64,000 nt of DNA, taken from positions 28,071 to 92,070 of the forward strand of contig CAMCVI010000008.1 of the NCBI GenBank assembly GCA_945881885.1, written 5' to 3'. Source of the stretch: Chryseobacterium gleum. Lineage in GTDB: Bacteria; Bacteroidota; Bacteroidia; Flavobacteriales; Flavobacteriaceae. The position numbers and the translations under genes are program-made. The notes under the pieces are model-generated. The model saw only the letters and a list, made by a program, of their open reading frames with translations, had not been told where the DNA came from and did no database searches. Shown here piece after piece: positions 24,706-33,168 of this stretch (position 1 is its first letter; each line of letters starts with the position of its first letter).

Positions 24706-26979
24706 ATGAAAAACCTATCAAAAGCCGCTCAGTACACCCTGCAATTTATCAATCAAACCAATAAATCTGTTTTTTTAACAGGTAAAGCAGGAACTGGAAA
24801 AACCACACTTCTTAAAGAAATTATTGCCACTTCACACAAAAACACAGTTGTGGTTGCTCCTACCGGAATTGCCGCTCTTAATGCAGGCGGCGTAACCATA
24901 CATTCAATGTTTCAATTGCCGTTTGCGGCTTTCATTCCTGATTTCAAGGAAGTTCATTCCAACTCGCAGCAATATAAATTTGAAACAAAAAGTACAATCA
25001 CCAAACATTTTCGAATGAATGGCACTAAAAAACAAGTGCTTGTAAATTTAGAACTGCTAATTATTGACGAAGTGTCTATGCTCCGTCCAGACGTATTAGA
25101 TGCGATTGATTTTATGCTTCAAAAAGTGCGTCGAATTGATGCGCCTTTTGGTGGCGTTCAAGTACTTTTTATAGGCGATTTATTGCAATTACCACCCGTA
25201 ATTAAGCAAGAAGAATGGTATGAATTAAAAAAATATTACCAAGGCATGTTCTTTTTTCATTCGCAAGTAATACAACAAAATCCACTTTTATATATTGAAT
25301 TAGATAAGATTTATCGGCAAGATGACGAGGAATTCATCTCTATTTTAAATAACCTTCGAAACAACAAAATCACTAAAGAAAATATTGCTGTTTTAAATCA
25401 ATATGTAAACCCAAATTTTAATATAAAAGAGCATAACGGCTGCATCATTGTTACCACACATAATGCTAAAGCAGAAGATATTAATAAAGAGGCTTTAGCA
25501 GAATTAAAAGCTAAAACACATACTTACTTTCCTGAAATAGTAGCGGATTTTCCTGAGAAAATTTATCCAATTGAACCAAAAATGGATTTGAAAGTTGGCG
25601 CCCAAGTAATGTTTATTAAAAACGATACTTCTATTGAAAAAAATTATTTTAATGGAAAAATTGGTAAAATTACTTCTTTAGCTGAAAAAGAAATCTTGGT
25701 GTATTTTGAAGAAGAAAACAAAACCGTGGAGGTAGATTTGTACACGTGGGAAAACATAAAATACAAGGTAAATCCCGACACAAAAGAGATTGAGGAAACA
25801 ATTGAAGGTACATTTAGTCATTATCCTTTAAAATTGGCTTGGGCAATAACGGTTCATAAAAGCCAAGGATTAACTTTTGATAACGCTGCGTTGGATGTTT
25901 CACGTGTATTTGCGCCTGGTCAAGCCTACGTGGCTTTATCCCGACTTCGTTCGTTAAAAGGGTTAATTTTACTTTCTCCAATCCAATTAAACGGCATTTC
26001 TTCTGACACAGAAGTTTTAAATTATGCCAACAATAAAGCGGATGAAATTGTTTTAGAGAAATCGTTAGCATTAGAAACGAAGCATTTTTTACGATTAGAA
26101 TTATGTAAAAGTTTCGATTTCAGACAATTGGCACAACAATGGCGCAATCATTTATTTTCGTACAATGACGAAGTTGCTAATTCTTCAAAATCAAAATACC
26201 GAATTTGGGCACAACAAAACGAAAGCATTGTGGCAGCTTTATTAGATACTTCACAAAAATTCAGCACCCAGATTCAGAAAATTTGTTACCAAGAAGTTAT
26301 TGATATTCCATTTTTAGCGGAACGTTGCGAAGCGGCTTATCAATATTATTTTAAAACATTAGATTACCAAGTCACCGATTTGCTTTTGAAGATTGCTGAA
26401 GTTAGTAACCTAAAAAAATCTAATATGTTTCACGATGAACTTTTAGAATTAGAGGAAATTCAGGTAAAAACTGTTTTGCAGTTGAAAAAATCGATGTTGT
26501 TGGTTAAAAACTTAGTCAACGGAATTGAATTCAATAAAAACACCATGTCATCAGACGAAATGAAGTATTATAAAATTAATAAAATAGCTTCGTTATCTGA
26601 AAAATTCAAGGAAATTGACGGTTTTGTAGCCAAAGATCATTCGGAAACATTTAGTAAGAAAACCAAAGCTAAAAAAGCCAAATCAACAGAACCAAAAAAG
26701 GCAACTTTAGAAATCACTTTAGATCTTTGGAAAGAGAATTTATCCATTGAAGAAATCGCAGCCAAGCGAAAAGTTACAGTTGGCACAATTTATTTACACT
26801 TTATCAAACTAATTCAAATGGAAGCTTTAACCATCACAGATGTAATGTCCGATGAAAAAATCGCAACATTACAAGAGGTTTTTAAGGACTATAAAGGAGA
26901 AGGTTTGGGAGTTTTAAAAGAAAAACACGGCGACGCTTTCTCTTGGGAAGAATTGCGTTTGTTTAATGTAAGCTTGTAA
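24706..26979 (+). CDS. Pif1/RecD-like superfamily 1 DNA helicase with C-terminal HTH
   Basis: 757 residues. Walker A is TGKAGTGKTTLL near residues 26-37, Walker B is LLIIDEVSML near 120, and the C-terminal helicase box is AWAITVHKSQGLTFDNA followed by AYVALSRLRSLKGL (about 370-415). These are hallmarks of Pif1/RecD-type 5'-3' helicases. After about residue 430 come a helical segment, a Lys-rich linker (KKTKAKKAKSTEPKK) and a helix-turn-helix near 680-710 (LSIEEIAAKRKVTVGTIYLH) like that of RecQ-associated HTH_40 domains. Its role in replication or repair is inferred from the family. Monocistronic, with its own terminator. Confidence 0.9.
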   Translation: MKNLSKAAQYTLQFINQTNKSVFLTGKAGTGKTTLLKEIIATSHKNTVVVAPTGIAALNAGGVTIHSMFQLPFAAFIPDFKEVHSNSQQYKFETKSTITKHFRMNGTKKQVLVNLELLIIDEVSMLRPDVLDAIDFMLQKVRRIDAPFGGVQVLFIGDLLQLPPVIKQEEWYELKKYYQGMFFFHSQVIQQNPLLYIELDKIYRQDDEEFISILNNLRNNKITKENIAVLNQYVNPNFNIKEHNGCIIVTTHNAKAEDINKEALAELKAKTHTYFPEIVADFPEKIYPIEPKMDLKVGAQVMFIKNDTSIEKNYFNGKIGKITSLAEKEILVYFEEENKTVEVDLYTWENIKYKVNPDTKEIEETIEGTFSHYPLKLAWAITVHKSQGLTFDNAALDVSRVFAPGQAYVALSRLRSLKGLILLSPIQLNGISSDTEVLNYANNKADEIVLEKSLALETKHFLRLELCKSFDFRQLAQQWRNHLFSYNDEVANSSKSKYRIWAQQNESIVAALLDTSQKFSTQIQKICYQEVIDIPFLAERCEAAYQYYFKTLDYQVTDLLLKIAEVSNLKKSNMFHDELLELEEIQVKTVLQLKKSMLLVKNLVNGIEFNKNTMSSDEMKYYKINKIASLSEKFKEIDGFVAKDHSETFSKKTKAKKAKSTEPKKATLEITLDLWKENLSIEEIAAKRKVTVGTIYLHFIKLIQMEALTITDVMSDEKIATLQEVFKDYKGEGLGVLKEKHGDAFSWEELRLFNVSL

Positions 26980-26983
26980 TTAA

Positions 26984-27012
26984 AAAAACTCAGAAAAGTC
27001 TGAGTTTTTTTC
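26984..27012 (+). terminator. Terminator of the Pif1-like helicase gene
   Basis: AAAAACTCAGA (26984-26994) pairs with TCTGAGTTTTT (26999-27009) over a 4-nt loop, ending in a T run. A short AATCCCA direct repeat (three copies, about 27015-27040) follows. Confidence 0.85.
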
Positions 27013-27057
27013 GTAAATCCCAAATCCCAAATCCCAAATCGTAATTCGTAATTTTAT

Positions 27058-27435
27058 TTACAGCCAATACACGCCCAATAAAGCTGGAATTAAATAAATA
27101 ACAATCGTTCTGGCGCCATCATAATCTTTTGCAATTCTTTGTCCAAAAAGCAATAACAAAAGCGTAACACAAGAAACCATACAAGCATAATCGCCCATAA
27201 TGGTTCTGCCGCTCATAATATTCTCAGCAATTCCCATAATCGACAAAACGCCTGCTACAATTTCTAAAGCCAAAACCGTTAACAAAGCTGCAGGCACTTG
27301 GTTTTTTAAAAAAGTCTGAGAAAAATGACCTTTTAACCAACTTACATTTCCGTTCCAATCGGCAATTTTATCATACCCTGACTGTAAAAAAGTAATCGCT
27401 AAAAAAGCTAATAATAGTAGCGCAAATTCATTCAT
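27058..27435 (-). CDS. DoxX-like small membrane protein
   Basis: 125 residues with four hydrophobic helices (FALLLLAFLAITFL; AALLTVLALEIVAGVLSIMG; ACMVSCVTLLLLLFG; VIYLIPALLGVYW). The order and the FLQSGYDKIADW block after helix 1 agree with DoxX/DoxD-family proteins, which are linked to respiratory or redox functions in some species but remain poorly defined. It lies 26 bp after holB on the same strand, so it is probably expressed from the holB promoter. The functional link to the polymerase gene is unclear. Confidence 0.7.
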   Translation of the reverse strand: MNEFALLLLAFLAITFLQSGYDKIADWNGNVSWLKGHFSQTFLKNQVPAALLTVLALEIVAGVLSIMGIAENIMSGRTIMGDYACMVSCVTLLLLLFGQRIAKDYDGARTIVIYLIPALLGVYWL

Positions 27436-27461
27436 AATTTTGTTTTATTTAATTAGTAAAT

Positions 27462-28619
27462 CTAAACTTCTTTTTGATGCAATAATCTTGTTAATTTTAT
27501 TGATAAATCGGTTAAAATAATATTGCTGTTTCCGTTTCTTTCTATATGATAAATAGCATCTTCTAATTCTTTAAAAATAGCCATAATGTTATTTCCGTGA
27601 ACAAATGGCGCAAATTTTTCTAATTTAAAATTCTCAAAATTAGGTTCTAAATATACTAAATCAGTAGCTTGATAATTTAACAACAAAGCCTGTCTAAAAA
27701 ACTGAATGCAAAATTGTAAAAAGTTCTTCTGTGTTTCTCTGCCTTCTTTGGCAATTGTGGTGCTCCAAGAAATTAAATCGGCAATTACGCTTGCGTTTCC
27801 TTTGGCTTTAAATGCGGCACGAACCCAGTTGATAAACCATTCTTCAAAAACGGCATCTTCTCCATCTTGGTGCAATAAATGTAAAGCTTTATTATAATTA
27901 CCTTCACATTGATGTGCTATTTTTTTGGCCAAATTTGTCTCAACTTGATGACTAGAAATTAACTTTTCGGTAATGATTTGTTCTGGTAAAGCCAAAAAAT
28001 CAACCATTTGGCAACGCGAAATAATCGTTTGTAACAAATCGTCAACACTTTCAGAAATTAAAATAAAAACCGTTTTTTCAGGTGGTTCTTCTAATAATTT
28101 CAGTAATTTATTTGCTGCGTCTGTTCTCATTTTATCTGCCATCCAAATAATCATTACCTTATAACCGCCTTCGTAGGCTTTTAATGATAAATTTTTATTA
28201 ATTGCCGCCGATTCTTTAACACTAATAATGCCTTGTTTTTTAGGAATTTCTAATTTTTTATACCAGTCAAATAAACTACCATAAGGGTTTTCTTTGACAA
28301 AACTGCGCCATTGTTCTAGGAAATTTGTACTTACTACATTATCGCCTTTTACATCTTCTGTAGTTGTAATAGGATATACAAAATGCATATCTGGATGCGA
28401 ATAATGGTCAAATTTTAAATTACATGCAGTATTTCCAGAGTTGTTCTCACCACCAGAATTATTACACAAAATATATTGCGCATAAGCTATAGCCATTGGC
28501 AGTGTTCCCGAACCTTCAGGACCAACAAATAATTGAGCATGCGGAACCCTTCCGGCGTTTGCGGTAGTAATTAAAAAGTTCTTAATATGGTCTTGACCAA
28601 GGATGTCTTTAAAAAGCAT
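27462..28619 (-). CDS. holB: DNA polymerase III delta' subunit
   Basis: 385 residues. HolB is part of the clamp-loader complex that loads the beta clamp. It begins with the AAA+ block LFKDILGQDHIKNFL. The P-loop position reads GPEGSGTLPMA and lacks the lysine, consistent with delta' being a non-hydrolysing stator. The sensor/SRC motif TIISRCQMV is near residue 205, and KLLKLLEEPPEKTVFIL near 175 is the family signature. The zinc-binding Cys module of the E. coli protein is not obvious. A -7 box ends only 4 bp before the ATG. Confidence 0.92.
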   Translation of the reverse strand: MLFKDILGQDHIKNFLITTANAGRVPHAQLFVGPEGSGTLPMAIAYAQYILCNNSGGENNSGNTACNLKFDHYSHPDMHFVYPITTTEDVKGDNVVSTNFLEQWRSFVKENPYGSLFDWYKKLEIPKKQGIISVKESAAINKNLSLKAYEGGYKVMIIWMADKMRTDAANKLLKLLEEPPEKTVFILISESVDDLLQTIISRCQMVDFLALPEQIITEKLISSHQVETNLAKKIAHQCEGNYNKALHLLHQDGEDAVFEEWFINWVRAAFKAKGNASVIADLISWSTTIAKEGRETQKNFLQFCIQFFRQALLLNYQATDLVYLEPNFENFKLEKFAPFVHGNNIMAIFKELEDAIYHIERNGNSNIILTDLSIKLTRLLHQKEV

Positions 28620-28623
28620 GTAG

Positions 28624-28631
28624 CAAATATA
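28624..28631 (-). promoter_or_regulatory. -7 promoter box of holB, probably leaderless
   Basis: TATATTTG on the minus strand is followed by CTAC and then the holB ATG. A start site at the usual distance would fall on or next to the start codon. No good -33 TTG is visible. Confidence 0.5.
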
Positions 28632-28644
28632 AGCGATTTTTATC

Positions 28645-28673
28645 TTGGTTTTAAAATCAAACTTTTATATTTG
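28645..28673 (+). promoter_or_regulatory. Promoter of pgk
   Basis: TTG (28645-28647), 18 nt, TATATTTG (28666-28673). The pgk ATG is 30 bp further on. Confidence 0.7.
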
Positions 28674-28703
28674 CAAATAACCTAAACAACAAACGCTTTT
28701 CTC

Positions 28704-29891
28704 ATGAAAACAATATTCGACATCAATTTTAACAACAAAAAAGCTTTAATCCGTGTAGATTTTAACGTGCCTTTAGATGAAAATTTTAAAGTAACAGACG
28801 CCAACCGAATTGAAGCTGCTAAACCAACTATTGATAAAATTTTAAACGATGGCGGGTCGGTAATTTTAATGTCGCATTTAGGAAGACCAAATGGAAAAGA
28901 AGATAAATATTCACTTAGTCATATTATATATAAAATTGAAGAAGTTTTAGGAAAAAGAGTAAAATTTGCTGCAGATTGTAGAGGTGAAATTGCCAAAGAA
29001 GCCGCTGCAAATTTACAAAATGGCGAAATATTGGTCTTGGAAAATTTACGTTTTTATGCCGAAGAAGAAGCCGGAGATGTTAGTTTTTCTAAAGAATTAG
29101 CAAGTTTAGGCGACGTGTATGTAAACGACGCTTTCGGAACAGCACACAGGGCACACGCTTCAACTACAATTATTGCCAACGAATTTCCAAATGATAAATG
29201 TTTTGGTGCTTTATTAGCAAAAGAAATTGAAAGTATCAATAAAGTATTAAAAAACTCTGAAAAGCCAGTTACGGCTATACTTGGAGGAAGTAAAGTTTCT
29301 TCAAAAATTACCATTATTGAAAATATTTTAGACAAAGTCGATCATATGATTATTGGTGGCGGAATGACGTTTACGTTTATCAAAGCAATGGGCGGCAACA
29401 TTGGAAATTCTATTTGTGAAGACGACAAAATGGATTTGGCTTTAGACATCATGAAACAAGCCACAACAAAAGGTGTGAAAATTCATTTACCAATTGATGT
29501 TTTAGTGGCTGATGCTTTTTCAAATGAAGCCAATACGCAAATTGTAAATGTAGCTGAAATTCCGGCTGGATGGCAAGGTTTAGATGCAGGTCCGAAAACA
29601 TTAGAAATGTTAAAAGACGTAGTGTTAAACTCAAAAACCATACTTTGGAACGGACCAATCGGTGTGTTTGAATTGCCAACTTTTGCCAACGGAACCATTA
29701 CTTTAGGAGACTTTATTGCCGAATCTACACAAAACGGCTGTTTCTCATTAGTAGGCGGTGGCGATAGTGTAGCAGCAGTAAAACAATTTGGTTTAGAAGA
29801 CAAAATGAGCTACGTTTCTACAGGTGGCGGTGCGATGTTGGAAATGTTAGAAGGAAAAACGTTACCAGGAATAGCAGCTATTTTGAAGTAG
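28704..29891 (+). CDS. pgk: Phosphoglycerate kinase
   Basis: 395 residues, the normal length. It transfers the acyl phosphate of 1,3-bisphosphoglycerate to ADP in glycolysis. Signature blocks: [15 protein letters not shown] near residue 15 and SHLGRPNGK near 60 for substrate binding; VLENLRFY near 115; [15 protein letters not shown] near 140; and the nucleotide-binding C-terminus [16 protein letters not shown] and [13 protein letters not shown]. It is transcribed alone from its own promoter, divergent from holB. Confidence 0.97.
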   Translation: MKTIFDINFNNKKALIRVDFNVPLDENFKVTDANRIEAAKPTIDKILNDGGSVILMSHLGRPNGKEDKYSLSHIIYKIEEVLGKRVKFAADCRGEIAKEAAANLQNGEILVLENLRFYAEEEAGDVSFSKELASLGDVYVNDAFGTAHRAHASTTIIANEFPNDKCFGALLAKEIESINKVLKNSEKPVTAILGGSKVSSKITIIENILDKVDHMIIGGGMTFTFIKAMGGNIGNSICEDDKMDLALDIMKQATTKGVKIHLPIDVLVADAFSNEANTQIVNVAEIPAGWQGLDAGPKTLEMLKDVVLNSKTILWNGPIGVFELPTFANGTITLGDFIAESTQNGCFSLVGGGDSVAAVKQFGLEDKMSYVSTGGGAMLEMLEGKTLPGIAAILK

Positions 29892-29988
29892 AAAATCGCA
29901 ACCCATCTAAATCACCGACGAAATCCCTAAAAAAACGTTAAAATGAAAATTTAAATGTTAAAAGTTGGGTACTTAGCAATAAATAAAA

Positions 29989-29996
29989 TATATTTG
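29989..29996 (+). promoter_or_regulatory. -7 promoter box of the LysM transglycosylase gene
   Basis: TATATTTG with a TTG 21 nt upstream (29965-29967), slightly longer spacing than consensus. It implies a leader of about 70 nt. Confidence 0.5.
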
Positions 29997-30072
29997 CCTT
30001 TATACAAGTAATTGTATATTAATGATTTAGATAAAATGCTCCGGAATTTAGGGAGAAAAAACACATAAAAGC

Positions 30073-31776
30073 ATGAAAAAAATAGTTCTCGTAGCCCTTG
30101 CTCTTTTTTTGTCAAACGTATTGTTGGCGCAACAAAGCAAGGAGATAATCCCTACACTTTTTACACCAAAAATATCTTATTTAGATTCGCTTAAAGCTAC
30201 GTTTTCAAACCACGCAACTAGCAATTGTATCGATGAAAGATGGATGAAAGAAATATCAGATGCCACTTTATCCAATGAAATGTTTTTTGATATTGAAAAC
30301 ATGAATATTGACGAGAAAGTAGCTTATAATTTAGATACAGAATTACTAAAGAAAAGATTACACAAATTAGATGTGCAATCGCCATTTGTAATTGAATACA
30401 ATCCAGCTTTGGAAAACGTAATTAAATCGTTTTTAAAAAACAGATCCAAAAGTTTTGAAAGACAAATGGCTATTGCGGAATATTATTTTCCTTTGTTTGA
30501 AGAAAAACTATCAAAATACAATTTACCCTTAGAAATTAAATATTTAGCCATTGTAGAATCGGCTTTACAACCCAAAGCCAAATCAAAAGTAGGCGCTGGT
30601 GGTTTATGGCAATTTATGCCAGAAACAGGTAAACAATATAAATTAAACATTACAACTTATGTTGACGAGCGTCACGATCCAATAAAATCGACTGAAGCCG
30701 CTTGTCATTATATGCTGAATATGTATGAAATTTTTGGCGATTGGAGCTTGGTTTTGGCCTCATACAATTGCGGACCAGGTAATGTTTCTAAAGCCATCAG
30801 ACGTTCAGGCGGAAAAACAGATTATTGGGAAATTAGAAAATATTTACCACGAGAAACCGCCAATTATTTGCCCGCTTTTTTAGCTACAATGTACATTTAC
30901 GAATTCAAAAAAGAACACGGTTTAGTAGCGCAAAAAGCAGAAATGAAGTATGCGGAAACCGACACGGTTATGGTGAAACACGCCATGACGTTCAAACAAA
31001 TATCAGATTTATTAGACATTTCTGAGGCACAATTGGAATATTTAAATCCAATTTATAAGGCAAAATACATTCCTTCCATTAACAAGGAATATTTTTATTT
31101 GCGTTTGCCGAAAAATAAAATTGGCATTTTTGTATCTAATGAAGAAAAAATTTATGGGTATTTAGCGTATTTAGAACAAGAAAAAATCAATAAAATTCAA
31201 TTGGCATTACAAGCCAAAAAACGAGACAGTATTGCCAAACAAGATTCTTTAGCTATTGCAGCAAATCTTATAGATAAAAACAGCGATACTACGGAATACG
31301 AAGAAGTTATAAAAAAACGCACAAAAGAAGTGGTAAGTAAAGATTATCACAAAGTGAAAAAAGGGGAAACGCTAAGTGAAATTGCTGATAAAAATAAAGT
31401 TAGTATTATTAACTTAAGAAAATGGAACAACATCAAGGGAAGTAATATTAATGCCGGACAAAGTTTAGTAATTCAAACTACCAAAAAAGTCACGGTCAAC
31501 GAAGTCGTCAAAAAACCGAAAACGAAAACCGAATTAATTGAACCAGCAGTTGCAAATGCAGTTGCTGAAAACACTGAAAAACCAACTGAAAACAAATATT
31601 CTTCTGCCAAAAGTAAAATTGAAATCATGGAGGATTACTATATCGTACAAAAAGGAGATTCCATTTTTTCAATCACTAAAAAGTTTCCAAACTTAACGGC
31701 AGACGATTTAAAAAAGAAAAATGATTTAAAAACAGACAATATTCAACCTGGAATGAAGTTAAAAATTCAAGGATAA
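30073..31776 (+). CDS. Membrane-targeted lytic transglycosylase with two LysM domains (MltD-like)
   Basis: 567 residues. A signal peptide (about 1-20, ending LLAQQ) is followed by an N-terminal helical part. The SLT catalytic domain is near 150-270: EIKYLAIVESALQPKAKSK carries the catalytic Glu, with GAGGLWQFMPETGKQY and VLASYNCGPGNVSKAI after it. A Lys/Ser-rich linker leads to two LysM peptidoglycan-binding repeats (YHKVKKGETLSEIADKNKV near 425; YYIVQKGDSIFSITKKFPN near 520). Such enzymes cleave the MurNAc-GlcNAc bond of peptidoglycan to give 1,6-anhydro ends. Monocistronic, with a terminator after it. Confidence 0.93.
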   Translation: MKKIVLVALALFLSNVLLAQQSKEIIPTLFTPKISYLDSLKATFSNHATSNCIDERWMKEISDATLSNEMFFDIENMNIDEKVAYNLDTELLKKRLHKLDVQSPFVIEYNPALENVIKSFLKNRSKSFERQMAIAEYYFPLFEEKLSKYNLPLEIKYLAIVESALQPKAKSKVGAGGLWQFMPETGKQYKLNITTYVDERHDPIKSTEAACHYMLNMYEIFGDWSLVLASYNCGPGNVSKAIRRSGGKTDYWEIRKYLPRETANYLPAFLATMYIYEFKKEHGLVAQKAEMKYAETDTVMVKHAMTFKQISDLLDISEAQLEYLNPIYKAKYIPSINKEYFYLRLPKNKIGIFVSNEEKIYGYLAYLEQEKINKIQLALQAKKRDSIAKQDSLAIAANLIDKNSDTTEYEEVIKKRTKEVVSKDYHKVKKGETLSEIADKNKVSIINLRKWNNIKGSNINAGQSLVIQTTKKVTVNEVVKKPKTKTELIEPAVANAVAENTEKPTENKYSSAKSKIEIMEDYYIVQKGDSIFSITKKFPNLTADDLKKKNDLKTDNIQPGMKLKIQG

Positions 31777-31799
31777 AATTGTTTTTACGCCCATAAATG

Positions 31800-31842
31800 C
31801 CTTTGTAAAAGTTTAATTAAATGCTTTCACAAAGGTTTTTTT
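31800..31842 (+). terminator. Terminator of the lytic transglycosylase gene
   Basis: CCTTTGT (31800-31806) pairs with ACAAAGG (31829-31835), with inner pairs extending the stem past one mismatch, followed by T7. Confidence 0.75.
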
Positions 31843-31865
31843 GTTTCAAAAAGTAAAAAAAGTTT

Positions 31866-31873
31866 TAGTTTTG
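31866..31873 (+). promoter_or_regulatory. -7 promoter box of the ElaA-like gene
   Basis: TAGTTTTG ends 19 bp before the ATG at 31893. A TTG occurs 22 nt upstream, rather far for the -33 element. Confidence 0.4.
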
Positions 31874-31892
31874 TCAATCTATTAAAGACAAA

Positions 31893-32336
31893 ATGATTCA
31901 ATTTAAAATAAAGCCATTCCTTGAACTTTCTACAAACGAGCTATATGCAATCTTACAATTGCGCTCAGAAGTGTTTGTAGTGGAGCAAAACTGCGTCTAT
32001 CAAGACATTGACGGGAAAGACCAAAAAGCCATTCATGTTTTAGGGTATTCTGAAGGTATTTTAGTTGCATATTCCCGTCTATTTAAACCGAAAGATTATT
32101 TTGAATATGCCTCAATTGGCCGAGTTATTGTGAAAGCTTCTCACCGAGATCAAAAATTGGGTCACGAATTAATGCGAGTTTCTATAGATGCGATTACCAC
32201 ACTTTTTCAGGAAACTAAAATCACTATTTCTGCCCAACTTTATTTGCAAAAATTTTATGAAAGTCACGGTTTTGTTGTAGTTGGCGAAAGTTATTTAGAA
32301 GATGATATTCCGCATATTGAAATGAAAAGGGTGTAG
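31893..32336 (+). CDS. ElaA-family GNAT N-acetyltransferase
   Basis: 147 residues. Family start ELYAILQLRSEVFVVEQNCVYQDIDGKD (in part: LRSEVFVVEQNC) is diagnostic for ElaA. The acetyl-CoA loop of GNAT enzymes follows as GRVIVKASHRDQKLGHELM near residue 70-90. The closing motif FYESHGFVVVGESYLEDDIPHIEM completes the fold. The substrate is unknown. It is a single gene convergent with the OmpA gene, only 9 bp between the stops, with no terminator visible in between. Confidence 0.9.
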   Translation: MIQFKIKPFLELSTNELYAILQLRSEVFVVEQNCVYQDIDGKDQKAIHVLGYSEGILVAYSRLFKPKDYFEYASIGRVIVKASHRDQKLGHELMRVSIDAITTLFQETKITISAQLYLQKFYESHGFVVVGESYLEDDIPHIEMKRV

Positions 32337-32345
32337 TTTTGTAAA

Positions 32346-33167
32346 TTAAATCTTCGTAATTACCAATTCCACTCTTCTGTCAAATTGCTCATCTTTACCA
32401 ATAGGTTGTGTGTTGCCGTATCCTTTAAAAGCCATACGGACTTTACCAATGCCGCGGCTATGAAGAAATTTATAAACCCTTTCGGCTCTGTTTGTTGATA
32501 ATTCTCTTTTTCGAGTTTCCATGTCAATAGCATCTTTATGAGGCCTTGGCGTACAGCAAACGTGACCTTGAATTTCAATATGAATGTTAGGGTATCTTTT
32601 CAGTAAAATGATAATCGATTCGAGTTGTTTAATAGCGCTTTGTTTAAGTCTGCTGCTGCCACTATCAAAAAGTAATTTATCTAAATAAACCCTATCGCCT
32701 ACTAAAGCATTTTTTCTTATGGTTTTGTACAATCCTGGAATATTTAATTCCTCAACCACTAAAGGTTTAAAGTTTAAAACCACATCTACTCGTCGATTTT
32801 TGGCTCGCGCTTCTGGGATGTCTTCCTCTAAATCTTCATCAATAAGCACTTTTCCTTTGCCTTCAATTTTTACAATTATCTTGTATTTCACCCCTTTTTT
32901 TACCAACATGTTTTTGACACTATTGGCGCGGTCTTGAGACAATTTATAATTGTAATTTATTTTCCCCACATCATCGCAATAACCATAAATAGAAACACTT
33001 TGAAGTCGTGTTGTATCAATCAAACTTAAAAAATACACCACCGCTTCTGCTTGTAAAGGTTTTAGTTCACGTACATCGGTATCAAAATAAATAGAATGCA
33101 CCGTTTCTTCCTGAGAAAACCCAAGAAAAGAGGTTGTTAAAAATAGAAACAGTGCTATTTTCTTCAT
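32346..33167 (-). CDS. OmpA-family protein with two OmpA-like domains
   Basis: 273 residues. A signal peptide (about 1-18, ending GFSQ) leads directly into a first OmpA-like domain (IYFDTDVRELKP..., with KLSQDRANSVKNMLVKKGV and KNRRVDVVL). A second, slightly larger one follows (LLFDSGSSRLKQSAIKQLE..., IEIQGHVCCT, LSTNRAERVYKFLHSRGI, FDRRVELVI). Both keep the peptidoglycan-binding Arg helix and the C-terminal RRV. There is no beta-barrel, so it is probably a periplasmic peptidoglycan-binding protein. One bp after the S41 protease gene: same operon. Confidence 0.9.
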   Translation of the reverse strand: MKKIALFLFLTTSFLGFSQEETVHSIYFDTDVRELKPLQAEAVVYFLSLIDTTRLQSVSIYGYCDDVGKINYNYKLSQDRANSVKNMLVKKGVKYKIIVKIEGKGKVLIDEDLEEDIPEARAKNRRVDVVLNFKPLVVEELNIPGLYKTIRKNALVGDRVYLDKLLFDSGSSRLKQSAIKQLESIIILLKRYPNIHIEIQGHVCCTPRPHKDAIDMETRKRELSTNRAERVYKFLHSRGIGKVRMAFKGYGNTQPIGKDEQFDRRVELVITKI

Positions 33168-33168
33168 T

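Noticed and set aside
25903..25918. TGTTTCACGTGTATTT inside the helicase gene as a fifth parS site
   Set aside because: Only the left half matches the consensus; the right half does not, so it is probably chance.
27011..27056. AATCCCA tandem words as a CRISPR or regulatory array
   Set aside because: Only about three 7-nt units without spacers; simple short repeat after a terminator.
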